DNA of 35,608 nt, taken from NCBI GenBank assembly GCA_027018975.1, contig JALUXN010000275.1, positions 1-35,608 on the forward strand, read 5' to 3'. Below the pieces are notes generated by a model. It was not told the DNA's origin and searched no databases. It was given only the letters and a program-made list of their open reading frames with translations. The position numbers were made by a program, and so were the translations under genes. How positions within the stretch are numbered: the first letter of the stretch is position 1; each line of letters begins with the position of its first letter. Positions 1 through 7,667 of this stretch are shown here, in pieces. The DNA is from Mariprofundaceae bacterium. GTDB lineage: Bacteria; Pseudomonadota; Zetaproteobacteria; Mariprofundales; Mariprofundaceae.

Positions 1-2194
1 TGATACTGACATTGTCAACGAAGTCGATCTGGAAGTGCGCAAAGAGTTGGTTCTGCCGAATGTCGATCCGCAGGATTTTGTGCGCCCCGGCGTCGAAATG
101 TACTACGCCTCCACCTGCCGCCAGTGCCCAGCCGGCTGCAGCATTCACGCCCGCAACCGCGAAGGGCGGGTTCTGAAGCTGGAGGGTAATCCGAACTCAC
201 CGGTCAACAAGGGTCGTCTATGCATGATGGGGCAGGCCGGCTTGCAGGGTCACTACAATCCTGACCGTCTGACCAAGCCGATGATTCGCAAGGGCGGCAA
301 GTTGGTCGAGGTCTCTTGGGACGAAGCCGAGAGCCGCCTGCAGAAAGCGCTGGGTCGCAAGAACGCTAGGCTTGCCTGGCTCAATGGTGCGACCAGTGGT
401 CACCACGCCGCATTGATCAATACCTATCTCGAGAGCGTCGGCTCCAAGCATCACTTTGTGTTCGACACGCTGCCGCCGGCGGTTGGCCACGCAGCCAACG
501 AAAAAACCTTCTCCTACGCCATGCCAAAGCTCGATTTCGACAAGGCGCAGCTGATTGTCTCCTTCGGCGCCGATTTCCTCGGCACATGGATGTCGCCGGT
601 GCAGTTCGCCGGTCAGTATGGCAAGTTCCGTGGCGCACCGCGCGGTACACTGGTGCAGATCGAGCCGAAGATGACCCTGACCGGCGCCAATGCCGATCGT
701 TGGATGCCGATCCGGCCGGGTACCGAGGGTCACCTTGCCCTTGCTCTCGCCTCACTGTTGGCACGCGACAGCCAATATGCCGCGCGCGTACCGGCAGATG
801 TACTCGCCTCTCTGAAAGATGTCGATATCGAAGCCACGTCTAAGGCAACCGACATCAGCGTTGAGCGCATCCATAAATTACATAAGCTCCTCACCAGCCG
901 CAGCCCGAGTTTGATTCTCTCCGGTGCCAGTGCAGAGGGCTTTGCGCATGGCTCGCAAGCGGCCAATGCTATCCTGCTGCTTAACATCATGCTGGATAAC
1001 GTCGGCAAGACCATTCTGCCGCGCGACAAAGTCGCGTTCCCGGATCTGCATCCGCAAATGGGTGGCTGGGCAGAGCTGAAACGCTTCATTGATGGCCTTA
1101 ATGCCGGCCAGTTCGATACCGTGGTGGTATTCGGCACCAATCCGATCTATCAGGCACCCGATTTCATGGCCGCCGACAAGGCCTTCGCGAAAGCGAAAAC
1201 ACGCGTCGCCTTCTCCATGTTCCCGGATGAGACCACGATGGCCGCCGATATTGTGATTCCGATTCACTCCTATCTGGAGGAGTGGAATACATCCATGCCG
1301 GCCTATGCGGTGGAGGATGGTCAGCTCAATCTCCAGCAGCCGACCATGAATCCGGTCTTTGGCAGCAGTGCCACCCGCTCTTTCGGCGATGTACTGCTCA
1401 AGTTGCTCGCCCATGTCGATGCGAAATATAAGCGTTGGGAGAGTTTTGAAGACTATGTGATGGATGCGCTGCTCACCATGCGTCCCGCGCTGGTCAATCC
1501 GCCGAAAGCGAGTGTGCCCGGCCAAACCGCCGAAGAGGGCTTCAGGCAGGGTATTCTGGCTGCCGGTTTTGTGCAGCTGAAGAGTGAGAAGGCAGCACCG
1601 ATCGAGGCCAAAGCGGCGGCTGTCGAACTGCCTGCCGCTGCTGCAGAGGATGCGAGTTACCCATTCCACCTTGTGCCGGCACCGCGTCTCGGCCTGTGGG
1701 ATGGTCGTCACGCCAACCTGCCGTGGCTGCAGGAGCTGCCAGATCAGCTGACCGAGGTCGTTTGGGATTCTTGGGTGGAGATCCATCCCAAAACAGCAGA
1801 AAAGTTAGGTGTGATTACCGGCGATGTGGTGCGTGTTACCTCTGCTGGTGGTTCGCTGGAGGCCAAGGCGGTTGTCTTCCCGGGCATCCACAAAAACACC
1901 ATCGCCATTCCGCTGGGTCAAGGGCACACCGAATATGGTCGCTACGCCAAGGGTATCGGCGTTAATCCGTACAAAATCCTTACCGCACAATTTGACAAGC
2001 AGACGGGCGAGCTGGCTACCCATGCTACCCGCGTGAAGGTTGAGAAGATTGCAGATCGTGGTCCGCTGGTCACGTTGGCCAATGGCGATCTGGTACTGGA
2101 GAGCAACACCAGTACGCAGGCCGGCCGCGAGATCGTCAAGACGGTCACCGCCAAGCAGTTCAACCGCACCGAAAAGAAGGGAAAGGAGGTATAA
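1..2194 (+). CDS. actB1: Alternative complex III, molybdopterin-oxidoreductase-like subunit (ActB1), 5' partial
   Basis: Peripheral subunit of alternative complex III, the quinol:cytochrome c oxidoreductase that replaces bc1. The frame is open to the left edge (codons begin at base 2), so the gene is truncated; the GTG at 35 is probably internal. The protein has the fold signature of the molybdopterin oxidoreductase family, including an N-terminal Cys-x2-Cys-x3-Cys group followed about 27 residues later by a fourth Cys (CRQCPAGC, then GRLC), the usual [4Fe-4S] site of that family. A C-terminal molydopterin-dinucleotide-binding-like beta domain follows (about residues 545-690). In many ACIII operons this domain is fused to the ferredoxin domain as one ActB; here they are separate genes three bases apart. 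Family assignment rests mainly on the unmistakable actB2-actC-actD-actE-actF order downstream. The multihaem ActA gene expected upstream is outside the window. Confidence 0.9.
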   Translation, partial: DTDIVNEVDLEVRKELVLPNVDPQDFVRPGVEMYYASTCRQCPAGCSIHARNREGRVLKLEGNPNSPVNKGRLCMMGQAGLQGHYNPDRLTKPMIRKGGKLVEVSWDEAESRLQKALGRKNARLAWLNGATSGHHAALINTYLESVGSKHHFVFDTLPPAVGHAANEKTFSYAMPKLDFDKAQLIVSFGADFLGTWMSPVQFAGQYGKFRGAPRGTLVQIEPKMTLTGANADRWMPIRPGTEGHLALALASLLARDSQYAARVPADVLASLKDVDIEATSKATDISVERIHKLHKLLTSRSPSLILSGASAEGFAHGSQAANAILLLNIMLDNVGKTILPRDKVAFPDLHPQMGGWAELKRFIDGLNAGQFDTVVVFGTNPIYQAPDFMAADKAFAKAKTRVAFSMFPDETTMAADIVIPIHSYLEEWNTSMPAYAVEDGQLNLQQPTMNPVFGSSATRSFGDVLLKLLAHVDAKYKRWESFEDYVMDALLTMRPALVNPPKASVPGQTAEEGFRQGILAAGFVQLKSEKAAPIEAKAAAVELPAAAAEDASYPFHLVPAPRLGLWDGRHANLPWLQELPDQLTEVVWDSWVEIHPKTAEKLGVITGDVVRVTSAGGSLEAKAVVFPGIHKNTIAIPLGQGHTEYGRYAKGIGVNPYKILTAQFDKQTGELATHATRVKVEKIADRGPLVTLANGDLVLESNTSTQAGREIVKTVTAKQFNRTEKKGKEV

Positions 2195-2197
2195 GCC

Positions 2198-3052
2198 ATG
2201 ACGCTCAAACGTATGCTCGAGAACTGGTCTGACCTACGCAAACAGGACTACTACGAAGATGAACCCTACATGTGGGGGATGTCCATCGACCTGAACAAAT
2301 GTATCGGTTGCGGTTCCTGTGTCACGGCTTGCTATGCAGAGAACAATCTGCCGGTTGTCGGTAAGGAGCGCTACTCTACCGGTCACTCGATGCACTGGAT
2401 GCGCATTGAGCGCTACTGGGAGGAGCCGGAAGGCGAAGCGGATATCGACATCAAAGAGAGCGAATATCCCGAGCGCGGCGCCCACTACACGCCGATGATG
2501 TGCCAGCAGTGTAACCATGCGCCATGCGAGCCGGTCTGCCCGGTTGCAGCGACCTACCACACACCGGATGGCTTGAATGCGCAGGTCTATAACCGCTGTG
2601 TCGGCTCCCGCTATTGCGGTAACAACTGCCCGTACAAAGTGCGTTACTTCAACTTTTTCGACTTCTTCAAAGATCTGCCATCACCGCTGGAGATGCAGCT
2701 CAATCCGGATGTTTCGGTACGGAGTAAGGGTGTGATGGAGAAGTGCACCTTCTGTGTGCAGCGCATTCGTTCAGCCAAAGACGCTGCCGAGGATGAGGGT
2801 CACCGCGACTATATCGAGGATGGTACATTCCAAACTGCCTGCCAGCAGACCTGCCCGACCGAGGCGATTGTCTTCGGCAACCTGAAAGATGAACAGAGTC
2901 AAGTGAAACAGTCCTGGGTAAGCCATGAAGTGGAACTGAATCATTTTGAACAGGACAAATCGGAAGATGTGCGTGGCTACCGCGTGCTTGAAGAGCTGAA
3001 TGTCGAGCCGTGTGTAATGTATCTCGATCGCGTTCGCGATACCGAAGTCTGA
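2198..3052 (+). CDS. actB2: Alternative complex III, iron-sulfur subunit (ActB2)
   Basis: Electron-carrying Fe-S subunit of alternative complex III, 284 aa. Cysteines fall in the classical four-cluster ferredoxin pattern: C35, C38, C41, C45; C102, C105, C110, C114; C134, C140, C144; C183, C186; C215, C219. That is 15 candidate ligands, matching three [4Fe-4S] plus one [3Fe-4S] cluster as known for ActB (cluster assignment is inference). There is no twin-arginine or Sec signal, so it presumably folds with ActB1 and is carried with that partner, or relies on a signal in the missing 5' part. ATG at 2198 has a strong AAAGGAGG site overlapping the end of actB1, three bases after its stop codon, so the two are translationally linked. 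Confidence 0.93.
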   Translation: MTLKRMLENWSDLRKQDYYEDEPYMWGMSIDLNKCIGCGSCVTACYAENNLPVVGKERYSTGHSMHWMRIERYWEEPEGEADIDIKESEYPERGAHYTPMMCQQCNHAPCEPVCPVAATYHTPDGLNAQVYNRCVGSRYCGNNCPYKVRYFNFFDFFKDLPSPLEMQLNPDVSVRSKGVMEKCTFCVQRIRSAKDAAEDEGHRDYIEDGTFQTACQQTCPTEAIVFGNLKDEQSQVKQSWVSHEVELNHFEQDKSEDVRGYRVLEELNVEPCVMYLDRVRDTEV

Positions 3053-3103
3053 TCGACCGCACAGTAAAGATGCTAGAAAAGATAAACGAGGGGAGATAAA
3101 TCC

Positions 3104-4501
3104 ATGAGTGATTACAGCATGAAAGATATCGAATGGGCTAAGATCAACAGAGATGTCTTAGCCAGTCTTGAATCGCCCAGAAAAGAGTTCTGGATCGTGC
3201 TTGGCGTCTGCTTGGTCTTGGTACTGTGCGGCGTTGCAGCTGAAGCCTACCAGTATAATGAAGGCTTGGGTGTAGCGTTGATGGATCGCCCCCACTTCTG
3301 GCAGCTCTATATCTCCAACTTCGTCTTCTGGATCGGCATGAGCCACTCGGGCACGTTGCTGTCAGCCATTCTACTACTGACGCAAGCCGATTGGCGTAAG
3401 CCGATTTACCGCTTCGCTGAAGCGATGACGCTCTTCTCCATCCTGACTGCCGCCATCTTCCCTGTGATCCACTTGGGTCGTGTCTGGAATATGTACTGGG
3501 TACTGCCTTATCCGAACGAGCGCACCATCTGGCCGAACTTCCGTTCGCCGTTGTTATGGGATGCTGCTGCAATCACCACCTACGCCACCAGCTCTATCCT
3601 CTTCCTCTATGTCGGCATGATCCCCGACTTGGCGATCTGTCGTGATAACGCCAAAGGGTGGCGCAAGAAGCTCTACACCGCACTCTCCATCGGTTGGATG
3701 GGTCGCGCCAGTGAGTGGCTGGCTTTCCGCAAGACCTACGTCCTGCTCGCCTGCTTCCTCGTACCATTGGCGGTGTCCGTGCACTCCATCGTGGCCTCCG
3801 ACTTCGCCATGTCCATCATGCCCGACTGGCACATCACCTCGTTCCCGCCCTACTTCGTGGCTGGCGCGCTCTACTCCGGTTGTGCGGCCATTATCACCCT
3901 GTTTGTGCTGCTCCGTTACGTCTTCAAGTTTGAGGCCTATATGACCACCGAGATCATGGATAAAACTGCGAAACTGACATTCGCCATCGCCATGGTCTGG
4001 AACTACCTCAACCTGAGTGAATATGCCTCCATCTGGTACTCCAACGACATGTTCGAGAAAGAGGTGTTGATGGAGAAATTCTTTGGTCCTTATCACTGGG
4101 TTGTCTGGGGCATGCTGCTCTGCGCCACCGTGGCACCGTTTGCGATGGCCTTCAAAAAGGTACGTCACAACATGTGGGCGATGTTCTGGCTCTCACTGGT
4201 ACTGCAGCTGGGCATGTGGCTGGAGCGCTTCCAGATCGTCAGCCCGCCGCTGGCCAGCAACCATGAGCCGTGGACCTGGGCAGTCGTGTGGCCGGGTCTG
4301 GTTCAGCTCACCATCACTGTGGCCAGTTTCGGCTGGTTCACCATGCTCTTCCTGATCTTCTGCAAGGTCTTCCCGAGTGTCTCCATGTACGAAGTGAAAG
4401 AGATGGTCTTCCATCGTCGCAAAGCCAGTTCGCGCACCGAAATGGAAGATCTTAATAAAGTGAAGGATGAAATGATCAAACAAGAGGAGGGCTTGTCATG
4501 A
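3104..4501 (+). CDS. actC: Alternative complex III, NrfD/PsrC-like membrane subunit (ActC)
   Basis: Integral membrane quinol-oxidising subunit of alternative complex III, 465 aa, NrfD/PsrC family. The sequence shows about ten hydrophobic segments (first at about residues 29-48 and 66-92) and the conserved GMSHSGT motif with H81 at the end of the second segment, plus VIHLGR with H123; these sit where the quinol site is placed in characterised ActC. Length is typical. A GAGGGGAG ribosome site precedes the ATG. The last four bases overlap the start of actD (ATGA), indicating translational coupling. A charged C-terminal tail (about 435-465) follows the last membrane segment. Confidence 0.93.
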   Translation: MSDYSMKDIEWAKINRDVLASLESPRKEFWIVLGVCLVLVLCGVAAEAYQYNEGLGVALMDRPHFWQLYISNFVFWIGMSHSGTLLSAILLLTQADWRKPIYRFAEAMTLFSILTAAIFPVIHLGRVWNMYWVLPYPNERTIWPNFRSPLLWDAAAITTYATSSILFLYVGMIPDLAICRDNAKGWRKKLYTALSIGWMGRASEWLAFRKTYVLLACFLVPLAVSVHSIVASDFAMSIMPDWHITSFPPYFVAGALYSGCAAIITLFVLLRYVFKFEAYMTTEIMDKTAKLTFAIAMVWNYLNLSEYASIWYSNDMFEKEVLMEKFFGPYHWVVWGMLLCATVAPFAMAFKKVRHNMWAMFWLSLVLQLGMWLERFQIVSPPLASNHEPWTWAVVWPGLVQLTITVASFGWFTMLFLIFCKVFPSVSMYEVKEMVFHRRKASSRTEMEDLNKVKDEMIKQEEGLS

Positions 4502-5034
4502 GGCGGAGAAAAAAACATTTTCTGTTCGGCGTATATGATGACTTTGACAAGGCAAGGGATGTTGTATCAGAACTGAAAATGCTCGATCTGAAAGAGATGG
4601 TGGTCGATAACATCGAACTCTACTCCCCGATTGAGCATCCTGAAGTCGAAGAGATCCTTGGTGAGTTTCATCAGCCGATTCAGCGCTTCACCTTCTTCGG
4701 CGCCATCACCGGTGCAATCTGCGCCTTCCTCTTGGTAGCCGGCGCAGCGCAGGCGATGTTTACCGTGCAGCCGCAGGGTGGCAAGCCGGTGATTCCGCTG
4801 CCAATGGATATTGTCATCACCTACGAAGGTACGATCATGTTCGGTGTTTACTCGACCATTATCGCCTTCCTGATCTATTCCGGCATGCCGAAACGCTTGA
4901 AAAAATACTACACCCAGAAGGTGAGTGAAGATCAGATCGGCATCGAAGTCGAGGTCGTCGCAGAGAAGAGTGATCTGGTACGTGCAGCCTTGGAGAAGTG
5001 CGGCGCAGTTGAAATCAGGGAAGTGACACAATGA
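4498..5034 (+). CDS. actD: Alternative complex III, DUF3341 membrane subunit (ActD)
   Basis: Small two-helix subunit of alternative complex III, 178 aa, DUF3341 family. A soluble N-terminal region with an alternating alpha/beta pattern (about residues 8-55) is followed by two membrane helices (about 65-88 and 103-128) and a C-terminal soluble tail. It lies between actC and actE as in known ACIII operons and overlaps both by four bases (ATGA at each end). The known role is structural, anchoring the peripheral domain; no catalytic residue is expected. Confidence 0.9.
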   Translation: MRRRKKHFLFGVYDDFDKARDVVSELKMLDLKEMVVDNIELYSPIEHPEVEEILGEFHQPIQRFTFFGAITGAICAFLLVAGAAQAMFTVQPQGGKPVIPLPMDIVITYEGTIMFGVYSTIIAFLIYSGMPKRLKKYYTQKVSEDQIGIEVEVVAEKSDLVRAALEKCGAVEIREVTQ

Positions 5035-5591
5035 AAAAGCTACTGTTAACCATTTGTATTTTCGCGTTGCCAGTCACCGCACTGGCTTGGCCGTGGTCCA
5101 GAGACTTGATGAACCAACCCTCCATCAAGCCGCAGGAGCCGCCGATCAACACCTATCCGAAAGACTCGATCCCGGTGGGCGGCAGATGGACTAAGGTCGC
5201 TGATCGTGATGCGGCAGACAAGCTGGTCAATCCGGTCAAACCGACCCAAGCATCCATCAAAATGGGGCATGCACTCTTTCAAACCTACTGCTTCCCCTGC
5301 CATGGTTCCGGTGGTAAGGGTGATGGTCCGGTCGGCAAGATTTTTGAGACGACTCCGGCCGATCTCACATCGGACTACGTCAAAAATGATCTGACCGATG
5401 GCTGGATCTGGGGCACCATCACCTTCGGCAGCTATATCATGCCTCGCTACGGCTATGATATGTCGCCAAAGGAGCGTTGGGATGTGGTCAACTATATCCG
5501 TCATGAGCTGGAAAAACGGATGACCGCCACAAGTAAGGAAGAGCGCGCAGCACAGGTTCTCGGCGGCGCTCAGGATAAAGGGGGGGAGTAA
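5031..5591 (+). CDS. actE: Alternative complex III, monohaem cytochrome c subunit (ActE)
   Basis: Periplasmic monohaem c-type cytochrome of alternative complex III, 186 aa. A clear Sec signal peptide (about residues 1-19, ending ALA) is cleaved before WPWSRD; unlike several described ActE proteins there is no lipobox cysteine, so it is probably not a lipoprotein. The single haem motif is CFPCH (C87, C90, H91), and the Met in the YIMPRYG segment (about residue 141) is the likely distal ligand. It passes electrons from the complex to a downstream cytochrome or oxidase. Start overlaps the actD stop (ATGA). Confidence 0.92.
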   Translation: MKKLLLTICIFALPVTALAWPWSRDLMNQPSIKPQEPPINTYPKDSIPVGGRWTKVADRDAADKLVNPVKPTQASIKMGHALFQTYCFPCHGSGGKGDGPVGKIFETTPADLTSDYVKNDLTDGWIWGTITFGSYIMPRYGYDMSPKERWDVVNYIRHELEKRMTATSKEERAAQVLGGAQDKGGE

Positions 5592-5594
5592 GAC

Positions 5595-6635
5595 ATGACC
5601 ATGTCATTTCCAAATTGGGCAGTGTTGATGGATAACTATCTGTTCACACTCTATATCCCACTTGCAGCGACATTCTGGGCTGCGGTGCTACACTTGGTGA
5701 ACGGCAAATGGCGCTACGAAGTGCGTTTCCTGCTCGCCTCATCTCGGGCACTCTTTCCGCTCGGCTTCGTTCTGTTGTTGATTATTCTGGCCAGTGGCGA
5801 GCACAGCTTCCTGTGGATGAAAGGCGAGACATTCGGTCAGCCGCTCAATGGCTGGCACAATGTGCTCTTCTTCGATGCGCGTCAGATCGTTCTCTACTTG
5901 GTTGTCTGGGCATTCTGCCTGCACTTCATCAAGCTGCAGCGCAAAGAGTTCCCCCACGCTGATCCGGCCGATCGCCGCCGCTTCCGCAACTTCGCGCTGT
6001 TGGTACCGTTCGTCTACTGCATCTACGGCACCATCGTCGCTTGGGACTTCGAGATGACACAGGTGCCACGCTGGTGGAGCCCGCTCTATGGCCCCTACCA
6101 CTTTGAGAGCATGATGCGTGCGTTTCTCGCCTTCTTCATTGTTTCACTCTTTGTGCTGCGTCAACGCGACTGCCTGAAGCGTCGGATCAATGACTACGTG
6201 TTCAACTACGTGGCGCAGATTATGCTGGCTTTGACCATCATCTGGACCTACGCCTTCTTCATGCAGTATCTGGTCATGTGGTATGGCGACCTGCCGGAGG
6301 AGATCTTCCGCTATCACAATATGATGGACGGCCCGAACTGGTTCCTCTTCTGGCTCTTCTTCCTGTTGAATTCGTTTGTGCCGTTCCTGATGCTCATTTT
6401 CACCACCATGCGCCACTCACCGGCACTGATGCTCATTCCGTCATGTAGCATTTTGATCGGCACGTTCCTGGAGCGCTATATGTGGATCATCAGTGGTCAT
6501 GCTGACGATATTGATCACACACCGTTCCTCTCCTCTTGGATCGATGTGGCAATCACCGTCACCATCTTCACCTTGGGCTGCATCCTCTGGGATCGCCAAA
6601 TGAAGAAGGATGGCCTCTACTACGAAGGCGAATAA
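5595..6635 (+). CDS. actF: Alternative complex III, membrane subunit (ActF)
   Basis: Polytopic membrane subunit of alternative complex III, 346 aa, with about ten hydrophobic segments and no cofactor motif. In the ACIII family ActF resembles ActC and is proposed to take part in proton movement rather than quinol oxidation. This copy appears rather short for the family. A GGGGGGAG ribosome site precedes the ATG at 5595; a second in-frame ATG at 5601 is possible. It is the last gene of the operon, 3 bases after actE, and is followed by a strong terminator. Confidence 0.88.
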   Translation: MTMSFPNWAVLMDNYLFTLYIPLAATFWAAVLHLVNGKWRYEVRFLLASSRALFPLGFVLLLIILASGEHSFLWMKGETFGQPLNGWHNVLFFDARQIVLYLVVWAFCLHFIKLQRKEFPHADPADRRRFRNFALLVPFVYCIYGTIVAWDFEMTQVPRWWSPLYGPYHFESMMRAFLAFFIVSLFVLRQRDCLKRRINDYVFNYVAQIMLALTIIWTYAFFMQYLVMWYGDLPEEIFRYHNMMDGPNWFLFWLFFLLNSFVPFLMLIFTTMRHSPALMLIPSCSILIGTFLERYMWIISGHADDIDHTPFLSSWIDVAITVTIFTLGCILWDRQMKKDGLYYEGE

Positions 6636-6651
6636 GCCTGCATCGTCACAC

Positions 6652-6690
6652 AAAAAGGCTGCCGTTCCAAATGGAATGGCAGCCTTTTTT
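6652..6690. terminator. Bidirectional rho-independent terminator between actF and nsrR
   Basis: A 12-bp stem (6657-6668 with 6673-6684, one G-U pair) closes a four-base loop AAAT, flanked by A5 on the left and T6 on the right. The symmetric A and T tracts let it end both the act operon (+) and the convergent nsrR gene (-). Confidence 0.9.
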
Positions 6691-6722
6691 CGTTCATAGC
6701 CTCGGCTCGTGCCGGCCAAAAG

Positions 6723-7202
6723 TTACGGCTTCACATGACCTCGATGACTACTGCAGTCGCCCACCGACTCAGCCTGATGCAGCAACGCCAATGTCGCCTC
6801 CGGTTGGATCAGCACATCGGCTAGGGAATAACGATTGAGTGTATCAAGAAATGCCTTGCGCGCCTGAAAGATGCCATGTTTGAGCACGCACACCGGTGAG
6901 ATCGGGCAGGTATTGGTCTCCGGGTCGAAACACTCCAGCAAATTCATATGTGGCTCAGTACCAATGGTCACCGCACCGATATTGATCTGCTCCGGTTTAA
7001 GCGCCAAACTCATACCGCCCGATCTACCACGCACCGTCTTGATCCATCCGGCCTGTGAGAGTTTATGAACAACCTTCACCATGTGATTGCGATTCACTCC
7101 ATAGGCTTCAGCAATCTCGGTAATGGTACAACGGCGACCGGGATGCAGCCCCAAATAGAGCAATACGCGCAATGAATAATCGGCATGTTGTGTTAATTGC
7201 AT
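6723..7202 (-). CDS. nsrR: NsrR-type Rrf2-family NO-sensing repressor
   Basis: Rrf2-family transcription regulator, 159 aa from the ATG at 7202. The N-terminus MQLTQHADYSLR is the standard NsrR opening; a winged helix-turn-helix spans about residues 26-63 (YGVNRNHMVKVVHKL, then the GRSGG wing). Cluster ligands match the NsrR pattern: D8, C91, C99 and C105, with CPISPVC around the last two. In characterised NsrR proteins Asp and three Cys hold a [4Fe-4S] cluster that NO destroys, releasing repression. It is divergent from the globin genes and would control them and itself. A longer in-frame start at 7301 would cover the promoter region and overlap the globin gene, and the extra 33 residues do not fit the family. 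No Shine-Dalgarno sequence precedes the chosen ATG. Confidence 0.88.
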   Translation of the reverse strand: MQLTQHADYSLRVLLYLGLHPGRRCTITEIAEAYGVNRNHMVKVVHKLSQAGWIKTVRGRSGGMSLALKPEQINIGAVTIGTEPHMNLLECFDPETNTCPISPVCVLKHGIFQARKAFLDTLNRYSLADVLIQPEATLALLHQAESVGDCSSHRGHVKP

Positions 7203-7210
7203 TGGCCAAT

Positions 7211-7238
7211 GGTATATTCTCTTGACATCTTCTGTCCA
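7211..7238 (-). promoter_or_regulatory. Probable nsrR promoter
   Basis: On the minus strand TGGACA (7238-7233) and TATACC (7216-7211) lie 16 bp apart, giving a predicted start around 7203-7205. That is at or next to the nsrR ATG (7202), which would make the transcript leaderless and fits the missing ribosome site. Identification is by eye from consensus only. Confidence 0.4.
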
Positions 7239-7251
7239 GCACACATAACAT
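7222..7251 (+). promoter_or_regulatory. Probable promoter of the globin operon
   Basis: A perfect -35 TTGACA (7222-7227) and a -10 TAACAT (7246-7251) are separated by 18 bp, about 49 bp before the globin ATG. The -10 lies inside the left arm of the NsrR-like palindrome, so a bound repressor would block RNA polymerase. Confidence 0.6.
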
Positions 7252-7274
7252 TCATCCCCGATGCACGTTATGTG
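7242..7274. promoter_or_regulatory. Palindromic operator, probable NsrR site
   Basis: A 15-bp inverted repeat (7242-7256 and 7260-7274, 13 of 15 positions symmetric) surrounds a 3-bp centre; the outer eight bases of each arm, CACATAAC and GTTATGTG, are perfectly symmetric. It lies between nsrR and the first globin and covers the globin -10. Inner half-sites resemble the ATGCAT-type NsrR core. Assignment to NsrR is inference from position and symmetry. Confidence 0.6.
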
Positions 7275-7299
7275 CAGACAAACATTCGGAGGTTCAATC

Positions 7300-7665
7300 A
7301 TGAGCAGTGTCTACGAACAACTCGGTGGCGAAGCCGCCATCAACGCAGCAGTCGATGTCTTTTATCGTAAGGTCTTAGCAGATAAATATGTACTCCCCTT
7401 CTTTGAAGGCGTGGACATGGAGAAACAGGCAGCCAAACAGAAAGCATTCCTGACCATGGTCACCGGTGGACCCAACAGCTATACCGGCAAAGATATGCGC
7501 GAAGGCCATCGTCACCTGATCAAGATGGGGCTCAACGACTCTCACTTTGATCACATCCTCTGCCACCTGCGCTCCACACTGGCTGAGCTCGGCGTTGCAC
7601 AGAATCTGATCGACACCGTTATCAGCGTGGCCGAAAGCACTCGCGACGACGTATTGGATCGCTAA
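7300..7665 (+). CDS. glbN: Group I truncated haemoglobin
   Basis: Soluble group I (TrHbN/GlbN-type) truncated haemoglobin, 121 aa. It aligns almost residue for residue with the cyanobacterial GlbN I recall: YEQLGG opening, Y22 at B10, Q43 at E7, Q47 at E11 and proximal H70 at F8 (MREGH). E10, His in Synechocystis GlbN, is K46 here, and the C-terminal His that cross-links haem in that protein is absent, so haem should be non-covalent with an open site. B10 Tyr plus E7/E11 Gln suits O2 binding and NO dioxygenation. The ATG at 7300 is chosen because TCGGAGG lies upstream; an in-frame ATG at 7261 is inside the operator. It stands first in the NsrR-controlled unit. Confidence 0.9.
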   Translation: MSSVYEQLGGEAAINAAVDVFYRKVLADKYVLPFFEGVDMEKQAAKQKAFLTMVTGGPNSYTGKDMREGHRHLIKMGLNDSHFDHILCHLRSTLAELGVAQNLIDTVISVAESTRDDVLDR

Positions 7666-7667
7666 CC

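Noticed and set aside
878..1786. A 302-codon open frame on the - strand
   Set aside because: Shadow of actB1, no recognisable motif and no ribosome site.
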